Of a stretch of DNA of 32,634 nucleotides, positions 22,945-32,634 are shown one piece after another. Under the pieces are notes generated by a model. That model ran no database searches and was not told the DNA's origin. It saw only the letters and a list, made by a program, of their open reading frames with translations. Made by a program: the position numbers and the translations under genes. Position 1 is the stretch's first letter; the number at the start of each line of letters is the position of its first letter. The DNA lies in assembly GCA_937870855.1 (NCBI GenBank), contig CALMWT010000131.1, positions 1 to 32,634 on the forward strand, written 5' to 3'. Source of the DNA: an uncultured Taibaiella sp. GTDB taxonomy: Bacteria > Bacteroidota > Bacteroidia > Chitinophagales > Chitinophagaceae.

Positions 22945-25017
22945 GTGAAGACAAAACAAACTATTGTACGCGATTTAAGTTGGCTTGCATTTAATGCAAG
23001 AGTATTGCAGGAAGCGCAGGATACTACCAATCATGTGTACGACCGGCTCCGCTTTCTCGGAATTTTTTCCAACAATCTCGATGAGTTTTTTCGTGTTCGC
23101 GTAGCTACACTCAGCAAAATGGCGCGTTTGGGAAAGCCTGCACGTATGCACCTGGAAGCGAATCCTGAAAAGATTTTACAACAAATACAGCAAACGTCCA
23201 TTATCCACCAAAACGAGTTCGACCGAATTTATTCCGACATTATTAAAGAGCTTGAAAGAAATAAGATCTTCATAAAAAACGAGAGACAACTTACAAAGCC
23301 TCAGAAGGATTTCGTTTCCACTTACTTTGATGAAGAGATCAGAACCCAGATCATTCCTTTAATGATCGAAAGTATTCCTCAGGTTCCGCTCTTGCGCGAC
23401 AAGTCTATTTACCTCGCCTGCGTACTTGGAAATACTAACAATCCGATGCTGCAACGGTATGCGTTAATAGAAATACCTACTAAACTTTTGCCACGCTTCA
23501 CTATTCTTCCTTCCGATGGAAAATCGAAGGACATCATTCTTTTGGAAGATATTATCCGGGCAAATCTTTCGCACTTGTTTGCTCCTTTTGGTTTCAATCG
23601 CTTTCTGGGTTACATTATAAAACTAACGCGCGATGCAGAATTGGAATTAGACAATGATATAAATACCAACCTTATTGACGAGCTTGAAAAAAGCCTTAAG
23701 AACAGAAAAAAAGGACGTGCAACACGTTTTGTTTACGATAAAAATATTGACCCCGGACTTCTTGATTACCTGATCAAACGACTCGGCATGACTAAGAAAG
23801 ACAACCTGATAGCGGGAGGAAGGATTCATAATTTCAAGGACTTCATGAACTTTCCGTCTTCTGTTTTTGCAGACCTAAAGCAGCGACCCAAGCCATTTGT
23901 GCATCCGCTTTTGAAGCAACCTATTCGCATTATGGAAGTAATGGAACGAAAAGACATCATGCTTCATTTTCCTTATCATTCTTTCGATTCTATTATTGAT
24001 CTTTTGCGCGAAGCAGCAATAGATCCTTTTGTGCAAAGCATCAAGATCACCTGCTATCGTCTTGCAAAAGATTCCAAGATTGCTAACGCGTTAGTGAATG
24101 CTGTGCGTAATGGCAAGCAAGTGACAGCGATGTTAGAATTGCGTGCCCGCTTTGATGAAGAGGCAAACCTCAACTGGAAAGAAAGACTGGAAGAAGAAGG
24201 CGTAAAAGTTTTGGTGGGCATACCCGATATGAAAGTTCATGCAAAGCTTTGCATCATTAAAAAAAGAGAGTTCAATAAAACAAAACAGTACGGATTTGTA
24301 TCAACCGGAAATTTTAATGAAAACACAGCGGAGTATTATGGTGATCATTGCTTGCTGACCACCAATAGAAATATTATTGCCGACATCAACCGCATTTTTT
24401 CTTTTCTGGAATCAGCACATCCGCGCCTTGAAAGTTTGCGGAATTGTAAGACATTGCCCCTGGCTCCGGTCAATATGCGCAAGTTTTTTTTAGACGAGAT
24501 AACCAAAGAAATACGCGCTGCGAGAAAAAATAAAGACGCATCCATAATCATCAAACTCAACAGCCTTGTAGATCAAACTCTGATCTTGAAATTGTACGAT
24601 GCTGCCAAAGCAGGTGTGCATGTAAAAATGATAATTCGTGGAATTTGCTGTGCCTACACAGAAGCAAAATCTTTGAAGGGTCGCATGAAATCCATTAGTA
24701 TCATTGATGCCTATCTGGAACATGCAAGAGTATTTGTTTTTGATAATGGTAAAAAGCCAAGCGTGTATATTTCTTCGGCCGATTGGATGGTACGAAATTT
24801 AGATCATCGTATCGAAGCGGCTTGTCCCATTTACGATAAGGAAATACAGCAGGAGCTAATAGACATCCTCGATATTCAGCTTGCCGAAAATGTGAAAGGA
24901 CGTATATTAGACGACGAGCAAAGTAATACTTATGTGCAGCGAAATGTGGGGGAGCCGGAAGTTCGATCGCAACTCGCCATCTACCAATACCTGAAGAACA
25001 AACACTACGAAATTTGA
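22945..25017 (+). CDS. ppk1: Polyphosphate kinase 1
   Basis: This membrane-associated enzyme polymerises the gamma phosphate of ATP into polyphosphate through a phosphohistidine. The 690-residue protein has the N-terminal domain RDLSWLAFNARVLQEA (about 9-24) and NLDEFFRVRVATLSKM. The catalytic segment VKVHAKLCIIKKRE has His432 near the position of E. coli His435, and a second PLD-like site SADWMVRNLDHRIEA has His621. Length is usual. I chose GTG at 22945, giving MKTKQTIVRDLSW. The gene overlaps ppx by four bases. Confidence 0.95.
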   Translation: MKTKQTIVRDLSWLAFNARVLQEAQDTTNHVYDRLRFLGIFSNNLDEFFRVRVATLSKMARLGKPARMHLEANPEKILQQIQQTSIIHQNEFDRIYSDIIKELERNKIFIKNERQLTKPQKDFVSTYFDEEIRTQIIPLMIESIPQVPLLRDKSIYLACVLGNTNNPMLQRYALIEIPTKLLPRFTILPSDGKSKDIILLEDIIRANLSHLFAPFGFNRFLGYIIKLTRDAELELDNDINTNLIDELEKSLKNRKKGRATRFVYDKNIDPGLLDYLIKRLGMTKKDNLIAGGRIHNFKDFMNFPSSVFADLKQRPKPFVHPLLKQPIRIMEVMERKDIMLHFPYHSFDSIIDLLREAAIDPFVQSIKITCYRLAKDSKIANALVNAVRNGKQVTAMLELRARFDEEANLNWKERLEEEGVKVLVGIPDMKVHAKLCIIKKREFNKTKQYGFVSTGNFNENTAEYYGDHCLLTTNRNIIADINRIFSFLESAHPRLESLRNCKTLPLAPVNMRKFFLDEITKEIRAARKNKDASIIIKLNSLVDQTLILKLYDAAKAGVHVKMIIRGICCAYTEAKSLKGRMKSISIIDAYLEHARVFVFDNGKKPSVYISSADWMVRNLDHRIEAACPIYDKEIQQELIDILDIQLAENVKGRILDDEQSNTYVQRNVGEPEVRSQLAIYQYLKNKHYEI

Positions 25018-25907
25018 TACTTGCAGCAATAGACATTGGTTCCAACGCAGCCCGATTACTTATCTCTGAGGGCGCTATTTACAAAGACGGAACTGTTGAT
25101 TTTACTAAAATAAATTTGCTTCGTGTACCCCTGCGGCTGGGCATTGATGTGTTTGACAAAGGCTATATCTCTCAGGAAAGAAAGGTAAACCTTATCAACA
25201 CCATGAAGGCCTATAAACTTTTGATGGACGTATATAAGGTAGAGGCGATGAAAGCCTGTGCCACCTCCGCCATGCGCGATGCTACAAACGGCAAGGAAAT
25301 TATTGATGAAGTTTATAAAGAAACGGGCATCAGGATTAATATTATTAGCGGACAGGAAGAAGCGAATATTATTTATGAAACGCACATCGCGGAAAATCTT
25401 GCTTTCAACAAATCCTACTTGTATATTGATGTAGGTGGTGGGAGTACGGAAGCCACTTTGTTTGCTAACAACAAAATCATTTTCAAAGAATCTTTCAACA
25501 TAGGAACTATTCGCTTGTTGCACAATAAAGTGACGGATGAACATTGGGAACAAATGAAATTGTTCATTAAAACCAATATCAAAGATTACGCACCTATTGA
25601 AGCAATAGGCAGCGGTGGCAACATCAACAAAATTTTTTCGCTCTCTAAAAGGAAAGAAGGAAAACCTTTACCTCTGGAGCTGTTGAAAGATTATTATAAA
25701 GAAATGAGTTGCTCTACGCTGGAAGAAAGAAAACATCTTTATGGTTTCCGGGATGATCGTGCAGATGTGATTGTTCCCGCCTTGCAGATTTATATCTCCA
25801 TTATGCGGTGGGTAGATGCCGATGAAATTTATGTTCCTAAAATTGGATTGGCAGACGGCATCATTAAAATGCTTTACAAAGAACGAACAAAAAACACCAC
25901 TGCCTGA
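25014..25907 (+). CDS. ppx: Exopolyphosphatase (Ppx/GppA family)
   Basis: This member of the acetate-kinase/Hsp70/actin fold group releases phosphate from polyphosphate or acts on pppGpp. At 297 residues it is the short form, with both ribonuclease-H-like lobes and no C-terminal HD-like domain. Motifs visible are AAIDIGSNAARLLI (about 4-17), KACATSAMRDATNG, the phosphate loop LYIDVGGGSTEATLF and EAIGSGGNI. Translation starts at a TTG sharing the tetranucleotide TTGA with the ppk1 stop codon, so the synthase and the hydrolase are likely coupled. The next in-frame Met is too far inside to be the start. Confidence 0.9.
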   Translation: MILAAIDIGSNAARLLISEGAIYKDGTVDFTKINLLRVPLRLGIDVFDKGYISQERKVNLINTMKAYKLLMDVYKVEAMKACATSAMRDATNGKEIIDEVYKETGIRINIISGQEEANIIYETHIAENLAFNKSYLYIDVGGGSTEATLFANNKIIFKESFNIGTIRLLHNKVTDEHWEQMKLFIKTNIKDYAPIEAIGSGGNINKIFSLSKRKEGKPLPLELLKDYYKEMSCSTLEERKHLYGFRDDRADVIVPALQIYISIMRWVDADEIYVPKIGLADGIIKMLYKERTKNTTA

Positions 25908-25937
25908 TCTTGCAAAGTTTTTAGTTGGCAAATGAAA

Positions 25938-25987
25938 AAGCTCAGTCCACTTATGCTCGTGCAACCGAGCAAGTATGGACTGAGCTT
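25938..25987. terminator. Bidirectional terminator between ppx and the T9SS type A cargo gene
   Basis: A long hairpin: 12-bp outer arms (AAGCTCAGTCCA, 25938-25949, with 25976-25987), a 4-nt internal mismatch and a 6-bp inner stem (TGCTCG with CGAGCA). T-rich sequence follows on both strands (TTTTT on the minus strand; ATTTTT a few bases on along the plus strand). It serves the convergent genes on each side. Confidence 0.8.
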
Positions 25988-26003
25988 TCAGAATTTTTAC
26001 CCG

Positions 26004-26957
26004 CTATCTTATAACATTGAATTTACCGTGCTGATTCACTTCTCCTTCGCGGTTCATTACTTTGAAAACATATAATCCCACAGAAAGACCGGAAATATCA
26101 ACGGTTGTGGTCTTGGAAAAATCTCTGGTTGCTATTTTCTGTCCCTGCACATTGTATGCTTCCCATCTTAGATTTCCTTTTTCCTCCGAAGCAATATGAA
26201 GGAAGTTGCTTGCCGGATTCGGATAAACGGACACTTTTTGTTGCTGTGCTACATCGTCTATACCTACTGTCACAAAGTCCACATCATCTACATAAATGGT
26301 ACTGCTGTCAACGCGGGAAGTACGTGCGCTGCTTGCAAATGCCACTATCAAATGAGTAGGTACTACAGAACTGTTGATGTAAGAAACAGGCGCAAAAATT
26401 TGCCCATAATTGTTGCTTGCTGTAATTATAGAATATCCCTCTCCCACAAGCGAATCTTTATTTCCGGTGCTGGCATTGTTGAGAATTGCCCTGACAGCTA
26501 AAGCGGCTGTGTCAGTTCCTTTTGTCAGATATTTTACCATTGCTTTTACACCTCCTACACGTTGCGAAATGGTTGTTCCGCCTTTGAATACCACACCTGC
26601 AGATGGATTGTTTGGATTCGCAAGCAATTTCGCAAGGTCGTAGCCTACTTCTGCATTTGCCAATATTCCCGAAAGTATTCCGATTGTGCCGCCTACATCC
26701 CTACTCATTACCATTGCGGCAGCGCTGCCACTATTCGAAATAGCTGTTTGAAAAACATGCTGTTTAGGGTTGGGAACAAATGCTGCCGGCAAAGTCGTTA
26801 CCAAAGAGTCTGCTGAATTCCAATTGACAGGCACTGTAAAATTGTGTCCTGTTGCAGCCACATTTCTCCATTGCTCCATTCCTCCGTTGGCCAACTGTGC
26901 AGAAACCATGTTACCGGCGCACAAAAAGGTTCCGAAGGTCAGTAAAATTTTCTTCAT
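26004..26957 (-). CDS. Secreted protein with T9SS type A sorting domain, possible PCMD-like
   Basis: A 317-residue exported protein. A signal peptide (LLTFGTFLCAGNMVSAQ, cut near residue 21) is followed by a beta-rich body beginning NGGMEQWRNV...VPVNWNSADSL. That pattern resembles the PCMD (putative carbohydrate metabolism) domain; this is tentative. From about 235 comes a T9SS type A C-terminal domain: VSVYPNPASNFLHI, WEAYNVQGQKI, VGLYVFKVMNREGEV, FNVIR. PorU/PorV of this window are the expected machinery for secreting it and cleaving its CTD. It is a single gene between two terminators or promoter regions, with no operon partner. Confidence 0.8.
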   Translation of the reverse strand: MKKILLTFGTFLCAGNMVSAQLANGGMEQWRNVAATGHNFTVPVNWNSADSLVTTLPAAFVPNPKQHVFQTAISNSGSAAAMVMSRDVGGTIGILSGILANAEVGYDLAKLLANPNNPSAGVVFKGGTTISQRVGGVKAMVKYLTKGTDTAALAVRAILNNASTGNKDSLVGEGYSIITASNNYGQIFAPVSYINSSVVPTHLIVAFASSARTSRVDSSTIYVDDVDFVTVGIDDVAQQQKVSVYPNPASNFLHIASEEKGNLRWEAYNVQGQKIATRDFSKTTTVDISGLSVGLYVFKVMNREGEVNQHGKFNVIR

Positions 26958-27173
26958 AAAATTGATTGAGCCTTAAAGATAGTAAAACAACAAACGGGTG
27001 CTGATTTTGTGAAATAATTTCATGGTGAAGGAAATTTTGACTGCCAGAAAATGTCAAGGGTTAAAGGTTTTGGTTCGTTTCTGTAAAAATGACCGACCTT
27101 CGCCGCCCGGCACAAAATCTGATGTTATCGGAATCACAAATCATCTTTCAAACATCTAAATTTAAAATAGACT

Positions 27174-27455
27174 ATGGCAAACAACGTAAACATTACTCCG
27201 CTCCACGACAGGGTAATCGTTCAACCCGCAGCCGCTGAAGAAAAAACAGCGGGTGGTATCATTATCCCTGACACTGCAAAAGAAAAACCACAACGCGGCA
27301 TCGTAATCGCCGCAGGTCCTGGCAAGAAAGATGAACCAGTATCTGTAAAAGCAGGCGACAATGTACTTTATGGCAAATACGCCGGAACAGAAATTAGCCT
27401 TGAAGGAACAGATTACCTCATCATGCGCGAAAGCGATATTCTGGCGATTGTTTAA
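27174..27455 (+). CDS. groS: Co-chaperonin GroES
   Basis: The 93-residue lid of the GroEL folding chamber. Family segments: [21 protein letters not shown] (about 7-27, mobile loop region), [25 protein letters not shown] and the C-terminal [13 protein letters not shown]. The ATG is 12 bases after the run TTTAAAATAG. It is followed by groEL after 123 bases, which hold AT-rich 8-bp-period repeats. I found no CIRCE element (TTAGCACTC-N9-GAGTGCTAA) upstream, so HrcA control of that type is not apparent here. Confidence 0.98.
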   Translation: MANNVNITPLHDRVIVQPAAAEEKTAGGIIIPDTAKEKPQRGIVIAAGPGKKDEPVSVKAGDNVLYGKYAGTEISLEGTDYLIMRESDILAIV

Positions 27456-27468
27456 GGCAATTTGACTC

Positions 27469-29216
<1,748 letters not shown>

Positions 29217-29276
29217 TAAAACAACTTTCCCAACGCCGGAAAAATTTGGAAAAAATTTCCAGTAACCGGATGATAA

Positions 29277-29311
29277 ATAATGGTGACGCTTTCTGCGTCA
29301 CCATTATCTTT
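29277..29311 (+). terminator. Intrinsic terminator of groESL
   Basis: A perfect 13-bp stem (ATAATGGTGACGC, 29277-29289, with 29295-29307) and a 5-nt loop are followed by CTTTT. It lies about 60 bases past the groEL stop. The rest of the 204-base gap before the next gene holds AT-rich sequence with TAACTTTC (29345-29352), one mismatch from TAnnTTTG. Confidence 0.8.
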
Positions 29312-29420
29312 TAGAGCAATGAGATTATTTTCGCTATTTCTTTTTTAACTTTCGACTTAGATACCAACTAACTAAGGCGCAAATGCGTCTTAATTACCGA
29401 ATAACTGAGATTCTTATTGT

Positions 29421-31580
29421 ATGAACTTTACGAATACTAAGCGATTATTGCTTCTGTTGATTGTACTGATGTCTTTCAATTCTAACGGACAACTCACAGT
29501 TACAAATAACCAAACGGCCTTACAATTAGTACAAAGATTGGTGGGTAGTAATGTAACTGTGCTGAACCCCGTGCTTAATTGTCCGGGAGCACACAATGCT
29601 AATTTTACTTCTAGTCCTAGCAACTTAGGGCTGACAGGAGGTATAATATTAGCAACAGGCACTGCCACCGACCTTAATAATGACGTGAATTTTTTTGTTG
29701 GTCAAACAACTTCTTCTCCGGGAGATGCGCAATTAGATTCTATTGCTGCACCAAATAACACTAATGATGCTTGTGTTTTGGAATTTGACTTTGTTCCCGA
29801 TGTGGATAGTGCTGCTTTACTTTCTTTTGAGTATGTTTTTGGATCGGAAGAATATCCAGAATTTGCTTGTTCTCCCTACAATGATGTTTTTGCTTTCTTT
29901 TTGTCTGGTCCAGGATACAATCCCCCAGTGAATATAGCTTTGGTTCCCGGTACTAATATCCCAGTTGCTATTAACTCGATTAATATGGCTCCAACAGGAA
30001 CTGGCTATTCGCTTGGAACTTGTCAAGGCATGGGGGCTGGATCGCCTTTTACGGGATATTATGTAGATAATCTTAATCAGCCTGGGTCTATCATAGCTTT
30101 AGATGGTTTTACAACCGTTCTTCAAGCATCTGCGATTATTCAACCTTGCGATACATATCACATGAAATTAGCTATTGCGAACGTTTCAGACCATGCTTAT
30201 CAATCCGCTGTTTTTTTACGTGAAAATAGCTTTACTGTTGATACGGTAACACTTGATCTTAGCGGCGTACTGGCGACGGATAATGGTTATTTGATTGAGG
30301 GTTGTACACCCGCTACCATTACAGCCAGCCGAACAATGGCAACGCCCAGAAAAAAGAAAATTTGTCTTGACTTTAGTGGCACTGCTGTAAACGGCGTTGA
30401 CTATCCGTTCCTTGCAGATAGCATTATCATTCAGCCAAACACTACCTCCACAAGTGTTGTCCTCAATCCATTTCAGGATAATTTTGATGAACCGGGATTT
30501 GAAACCATCAAAATAAGAAGGCTTAATTGCTGTAGTCTAGAGCCAATTGACAGCGTAGTTATTCAAGTACGCGATTCGCTGAAGATGAGCTTGCTGAGCA
30601 AGGATACCACCATTTGTGGCGGAAGCGGTTTAGTTACTTTACATGCATCTGGCGATCCTCTCTATGATTTTAGCTGGACACCTCCTGCGGGTATTGCCAA
30701 TCCAAATGACACACTTACCACAGTTTCACCTACCACTACCACCACTTACACAGTTACGGCAAGCTATGGAGGATGTCCCACACTCTCACGCTCCTTCACT
30801 GCTTTTGTTGAGCCAATTCCCATTGTTTCCATTGCTCCAACCGACACCAATTTTTGTATCAGAGATCCATACCTGCTGAATGCACAAGTGGAACCCTCCT
30901 GGTTTCAGAATTACACCTATACATGGACTCCAACTACTCACCTGGACGACCCAACAGTGATGCAACCTTATTTTTACACCAAAGAGGCTGGCACTACTAC
31001 TTATGTGTTGACGGTAAATACGCCTATTGGCTGTATCGGTAGCGACAGCATCACAATTACTGCCCGACCGTTACCTGTACTGGTGGACGTTACCCCCGAC
31101 TTCACTGCCAAGTATGGAGACATTGCGCAATTGAATGCAGGCGGCGCTACTTTTTATACATGGACTCCTACCCGATTACTCGATTATCCGAATGAAAAAG
31201 ACCCGAAGGCTACCGCAACAGATACTGCCACTTTTCAGGTAATAGGAACAGACAAGTATGGATGCCGCGATACCGCTTATGTAAAAATGGATATTGACTA
31301 CACCATGTTTGAAATGATACCCAACGCTTTCTCTCCAAACGGCGACGGTAGAAATGATGTGTTTAGTGTAAAAAATATGAAGTTTCAGCGGCTTATAGAA
31401 TTCAGAGTATTCAACCGCTGGGGACAAGAAATATTCAGCACCACCGATGCAAACAGAGGCTGGGACGGTACGCACAAGGGCATACCTCAGGAAATTGGCG
31501 TATATCATTACCTGATAAGAATTACCACACCTAACGGACTACAACGTACTTACAAAGGCGATGTATCGCTCTTACGATAA
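29421..31580 (+). CDS. Secreted choice-of-anchor L protein with gliding-associated (T9SS type B) C-terminal domain
   Basis: A 719-residue exported protein with a signal peptide (RLLLLLIVLMSFNSNGQ, cut near residue 24). A choice-of-anchor L domain spans about 25-270, recognisable by GGIILATGTATDL, FEYVFGSEEYPEFACSPYND and VFAFFLSGPG. Next come three Ig/PKD-like repeats (about 385-630) with FSWTPPAGI, YTWTPTTHL and YTWTPTRLL. The CTD is of gliding-motility-associated type, NAFSPNGDGRNDVF (635-648) to YKGDVSLLR at the end. Proteins of this build are surface adhesins or large scaffolds in Bacteroidota; the ligand is unknown. The CTD should direct export through PorV, and type B CTDs are usually associated with a PorP/SprF-like partner that is not in the window. 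Confidence 0.88.
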   Translation: MNFTNTKRLLLLLIVLMSFNSNGQLTVTNNQTALQLVQRLVGSNVTVLNPVLNCPGAHNANFTSSPSNLGLTGGIILATGTATDLNNDVNFFVGQTTSSPGDAQLDSIAAPNNTNDACVLEFDFVPDVDSAALLSFEYVFGSEEYPEFACSPYNDVFAFFLSGPGYNPPVNIALVPGTNIPVAINSINMAPTGTGYSLGTCQGMGAGSPFTGYYVDNLNQPGSIIALDGFTTVLQASAIIQPCDTYHMKLAIANVSDHAYQSAVFLRENSFTVDTVTLDLSGVLATDNGYLIEGCTPATITASRTMATPRKKKICLDFSGTAVNGVDYPFLADSIIIQPNTTSTSVVLNPFQDNFDEPGFETIKIRRLNCCSLEPIDSVVIQVRDSLKMSLLSKDTTICGGSGLVTLHASGDPLYDFSWTPPAGIANPNDTLTTVSPTTTTTYTVTASYGGCPTLSRSFTAFVEPIPIVSIAPTDTNFCIRDPYLLNAQVEPSWFQNYTYTWTPTTHLDDPTVMQPYFYTKEAGTTTYVLTVNTPIGCIGSDSITITARPLPVLVDVTPDFTAKYGDIAQLNAGGATFYTWTPTRLLDYPNEKDPKATATDTATFQVIGTDKYGCRDTAYVKMDIDYTMFEMIPNAFSPNGDGRNDVFSVKNMKFQRLIEFRVFNRWGQEIFSTTDANRGWDGTHKGIPQEIGVYHYLIRITTPNGLQRTYKGDVSLLR

Positions 31581-31601
31581 GACAGTATTCTCTTAAAAAT
31601 C

Positions 31602-31632
31602 AAAAGCCGGCGTTTTTCACTCGCCGGCTTTT
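31602..31632. terminator. Bidirectional terminator between the type B cargo gene and gltX
   Basis: An 11-bp perfect stem (AAAAGCCGGCG, 31602-31612, with 31622-31632) and a 9-nt loop have T-runs at both ends of the hairpin. It sits between two convergent genes. Confidence 0.85.
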
Positions 31633-31648
31633 CTGTTTCTGTCAATTA

Positions 31649-32634
31649 TCAGATCATTTCTAACACAAGCAGCACACGCTTCTTTGTTTCCTCCTTCCCT
31701 ATCATTTCCGCAATATGGAAAACACCGGGGCCATACTTCCCACCCACCAGCATAATACGCAGCGGCAGCAACACATCGCCCTTCTTTAACCCATGTGCAG
31801 TGAGCAACTCCGTAAAATGACGCTCCATATCTTCATGCATCCAACTTGCTATTGAATCAAACTCATTCACCCAACTTTCAAAGAATATCTTTTTAGCCTC
31901 TGTCCATTTATCTGCAATAGCCGATAGCTCCTTAATCTCCGGTGTTTTAAAAAAGAAATGTCCCTGCTCCCAAAAATCTGTAAGCAAGTGGCAACGTTCC
32001 TTTATCAATGCCGCAACCTGAGTCAGATAACCCTCATCTGCCGTTACTTCGTGCTTTTCTATAAAGGGCTTTATCAATACTGCCAGCTCACCATCTGTTT
32101 TTCTTTGTATATACTGATGGTTAAACCACTTAGCCTTTTCATAATCAAACTTTGCACCGCCCTTATGCACCCGCTCTATAGAAAACTGGGCTATCAACTC
32201 TTCCATCGAAAACAACTCCTGCTCCGTACCACTATTCCAACCCAGCATAGCCAATATATTTACAAATGCCTCTGGCAAAAACCCCCGCTCCTTAAAACCC
32301 GTAGTAGTTTCTCCCGTCTTGGGGTCCGTCCAATCCATGGCAAATACCGGAAAACCCAGCCGCTCACCATCGCGCTTGCTAAGCTTGCCATGCCCATCGG
32401 GCTTTAGTATTAGCGGAAGGTGCGCCCACTGCGGCATCTCTTTCTCCCAACCCAAATACCTCCACAGCAATACATGCACCGGTGCACTCGGCAGCCACTC
32501 CTCACCCCGAAAGGCATGGGTTATCTTCATCAAATAATCATCTACCACCACAGCCAGGTGATACGTAGGCATACCATCTGCCTTCAGCAACACCTTATCG
32601 TCCACCACATTCGTATCAAACGATACATCGCCAC
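31649..32634 (-). CDS. gltX: Glutamyl-tRNA synthetase, 5' end cut by window edge
   Basis: This class I synthetase charges tRNA-Glu. About 327 residues of a protein of roughly 500 are present; the frame runs off the right edge with GDVSFDTNVVDDK, so the GTG at 32608 is internal and the HIGH motif is outside the window. Visible parts: KADGMPTYHLAVVVDD, the THAFRGEEWLPS loop, the KMSKS-type loop HGKLSKRDG and GFLPEAFVNILAMLGW. FDYEKAKWFNHQYI leads into an anticodon-binding domain ending LLVLEMI. These features match GluRS rather than GlnRS. Convergent with the cargo gene; a bidirectional terminator lies between. Confidence 0.96.
   Translation of the reverse strand, partial: GDVSFDTNVVDDKVLLKADGMPTYHLAVVVDDYLMKITHAFRGEEWLPSAPVHVLLWRYLGWEKEMPQWAHLPLILKPDGHGKLSKRDGERLGFPVFAMDWTDPKTGETTTGFKERGFLPEAFVNILAMLGWNSGTEQELFSMEELIAQFSIERVHKGGAKFDYEKAKWFNHQYIQRKTDGELAVLIKPFIEKHEVTADEGYLTQVAALIKERCHLLTDFWEQGHFFFKTPEIKELSAIADKWTEAKKIFFESWVNEFDSIASWMHEDMERHFTELLTAHGLKKGDVLLPLRIMLVGGKYGPGVFHIAEMIGKEETKKRVLLVLEMI

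Noticed and set aside
22984..23000. 8-bp inverted repeat (CTTGCATT / AATGCAAG) early in ppk1
   Set aside because: Arms of this length with a one-base spacer are expected by chance in a window of this size, and it lies within conserved coding sequence.
26958..27173. CIRCE heat-shock operator or exact TAnnTTTG promoter for groES
   Set aside because: I read the 216-base upstream gap and found neither; only TAAATTTA (one mismatch) shortly before the start.

Overview
The window reads as chromosomal DNA of a Bacteroidota bacterium, probably a Chitinophagaceae-like or related gliding or secreting lineage. The evidence is protein-level: a type IX secretion (T9SS) and gliding cluster (gldJ, porU, porV), two T9SS cargo proteins with type A and type B C-terminal sorting domains, a DUF6029-type outer-membrane protein, and a UvrA of the Bacteroidota paralogue type. 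Several starts are preceded by the Bacteroidota sigma -7 element TAnnTTTG, and Shine-Dalgarno sites are not conspicuous. Genes are densely packed and no gene-free stretch exceeds 300 bases. I saw no tRNA, rRNA, CRISPR, transposase, integrase or phage gene.

Layout. 1-1904 (+): 3' two thirds of a uvrA. 1988-5756 (-): acyl-CoA dehydrogenase, parB, parA and a UPF0173 metal-dependent hydrolase. 5967-7090 (-): rpsF-rpsR-rplI ribosomal operon. 7318-8285 (+): lspA and zapA. 8282-11164 (-): murF and gldJ. 11414-16454 (+): porU and porV. 16646-17137 (-): a TlpA-like thioredoxin. 17323-20593 (+): DUF6029 outer-membrane protein and nadB. 20617-20919 (-): small DUF6958-like protein. 21036-25907 (+): panD, a UPF0104 membrane protein, rfaE2, ppk1 and ppx. 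26004-26957 (-): T9SS type A cargo. 27174-31580 (+): groES, groEL and a T9SS type B cargo with a choice-of-anchor L domain. 31649-32634 (-): 3' part of gltX.

Functional themes. GldJ (lipoprotein), PorU (C25-family sortase-like protease) and PorV (outer-membrane shuttle) belong to the T9SS and gliding machinery, and the two CTD-bearing secreted proteins are expected substrates. ParA/ParB act in chromosome segregation, ZapA in Z-ring assembly and MurF in peptidoglycan precursor synthesis. NadB and PanD both consume aspartate, for NAD and pantothenate. RfaE2 makes ADP-heptose precursor for LPS. Ppk1/Ppx make and degrade polyphosphate and look translationally coupled.

Most of the gene content is conserved housekeeping, and I do not see a clear new defence or mobile system. 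The more unusual signals are small. They are a 22-bp perfect palindrome inside gldJ; a promoter-like element, palindrome and intrinsic terminator stacked directly upstream of nadB; a gldJ terminator almost touching a murF that has no early ATG; a 10-bp inverted repeat upstream of parA; 8-bp-period AT-rich repeats upstream of panD and between groES and groEL; and a two-cysteine outer-membrane protein beside a secreted thioredoxin.
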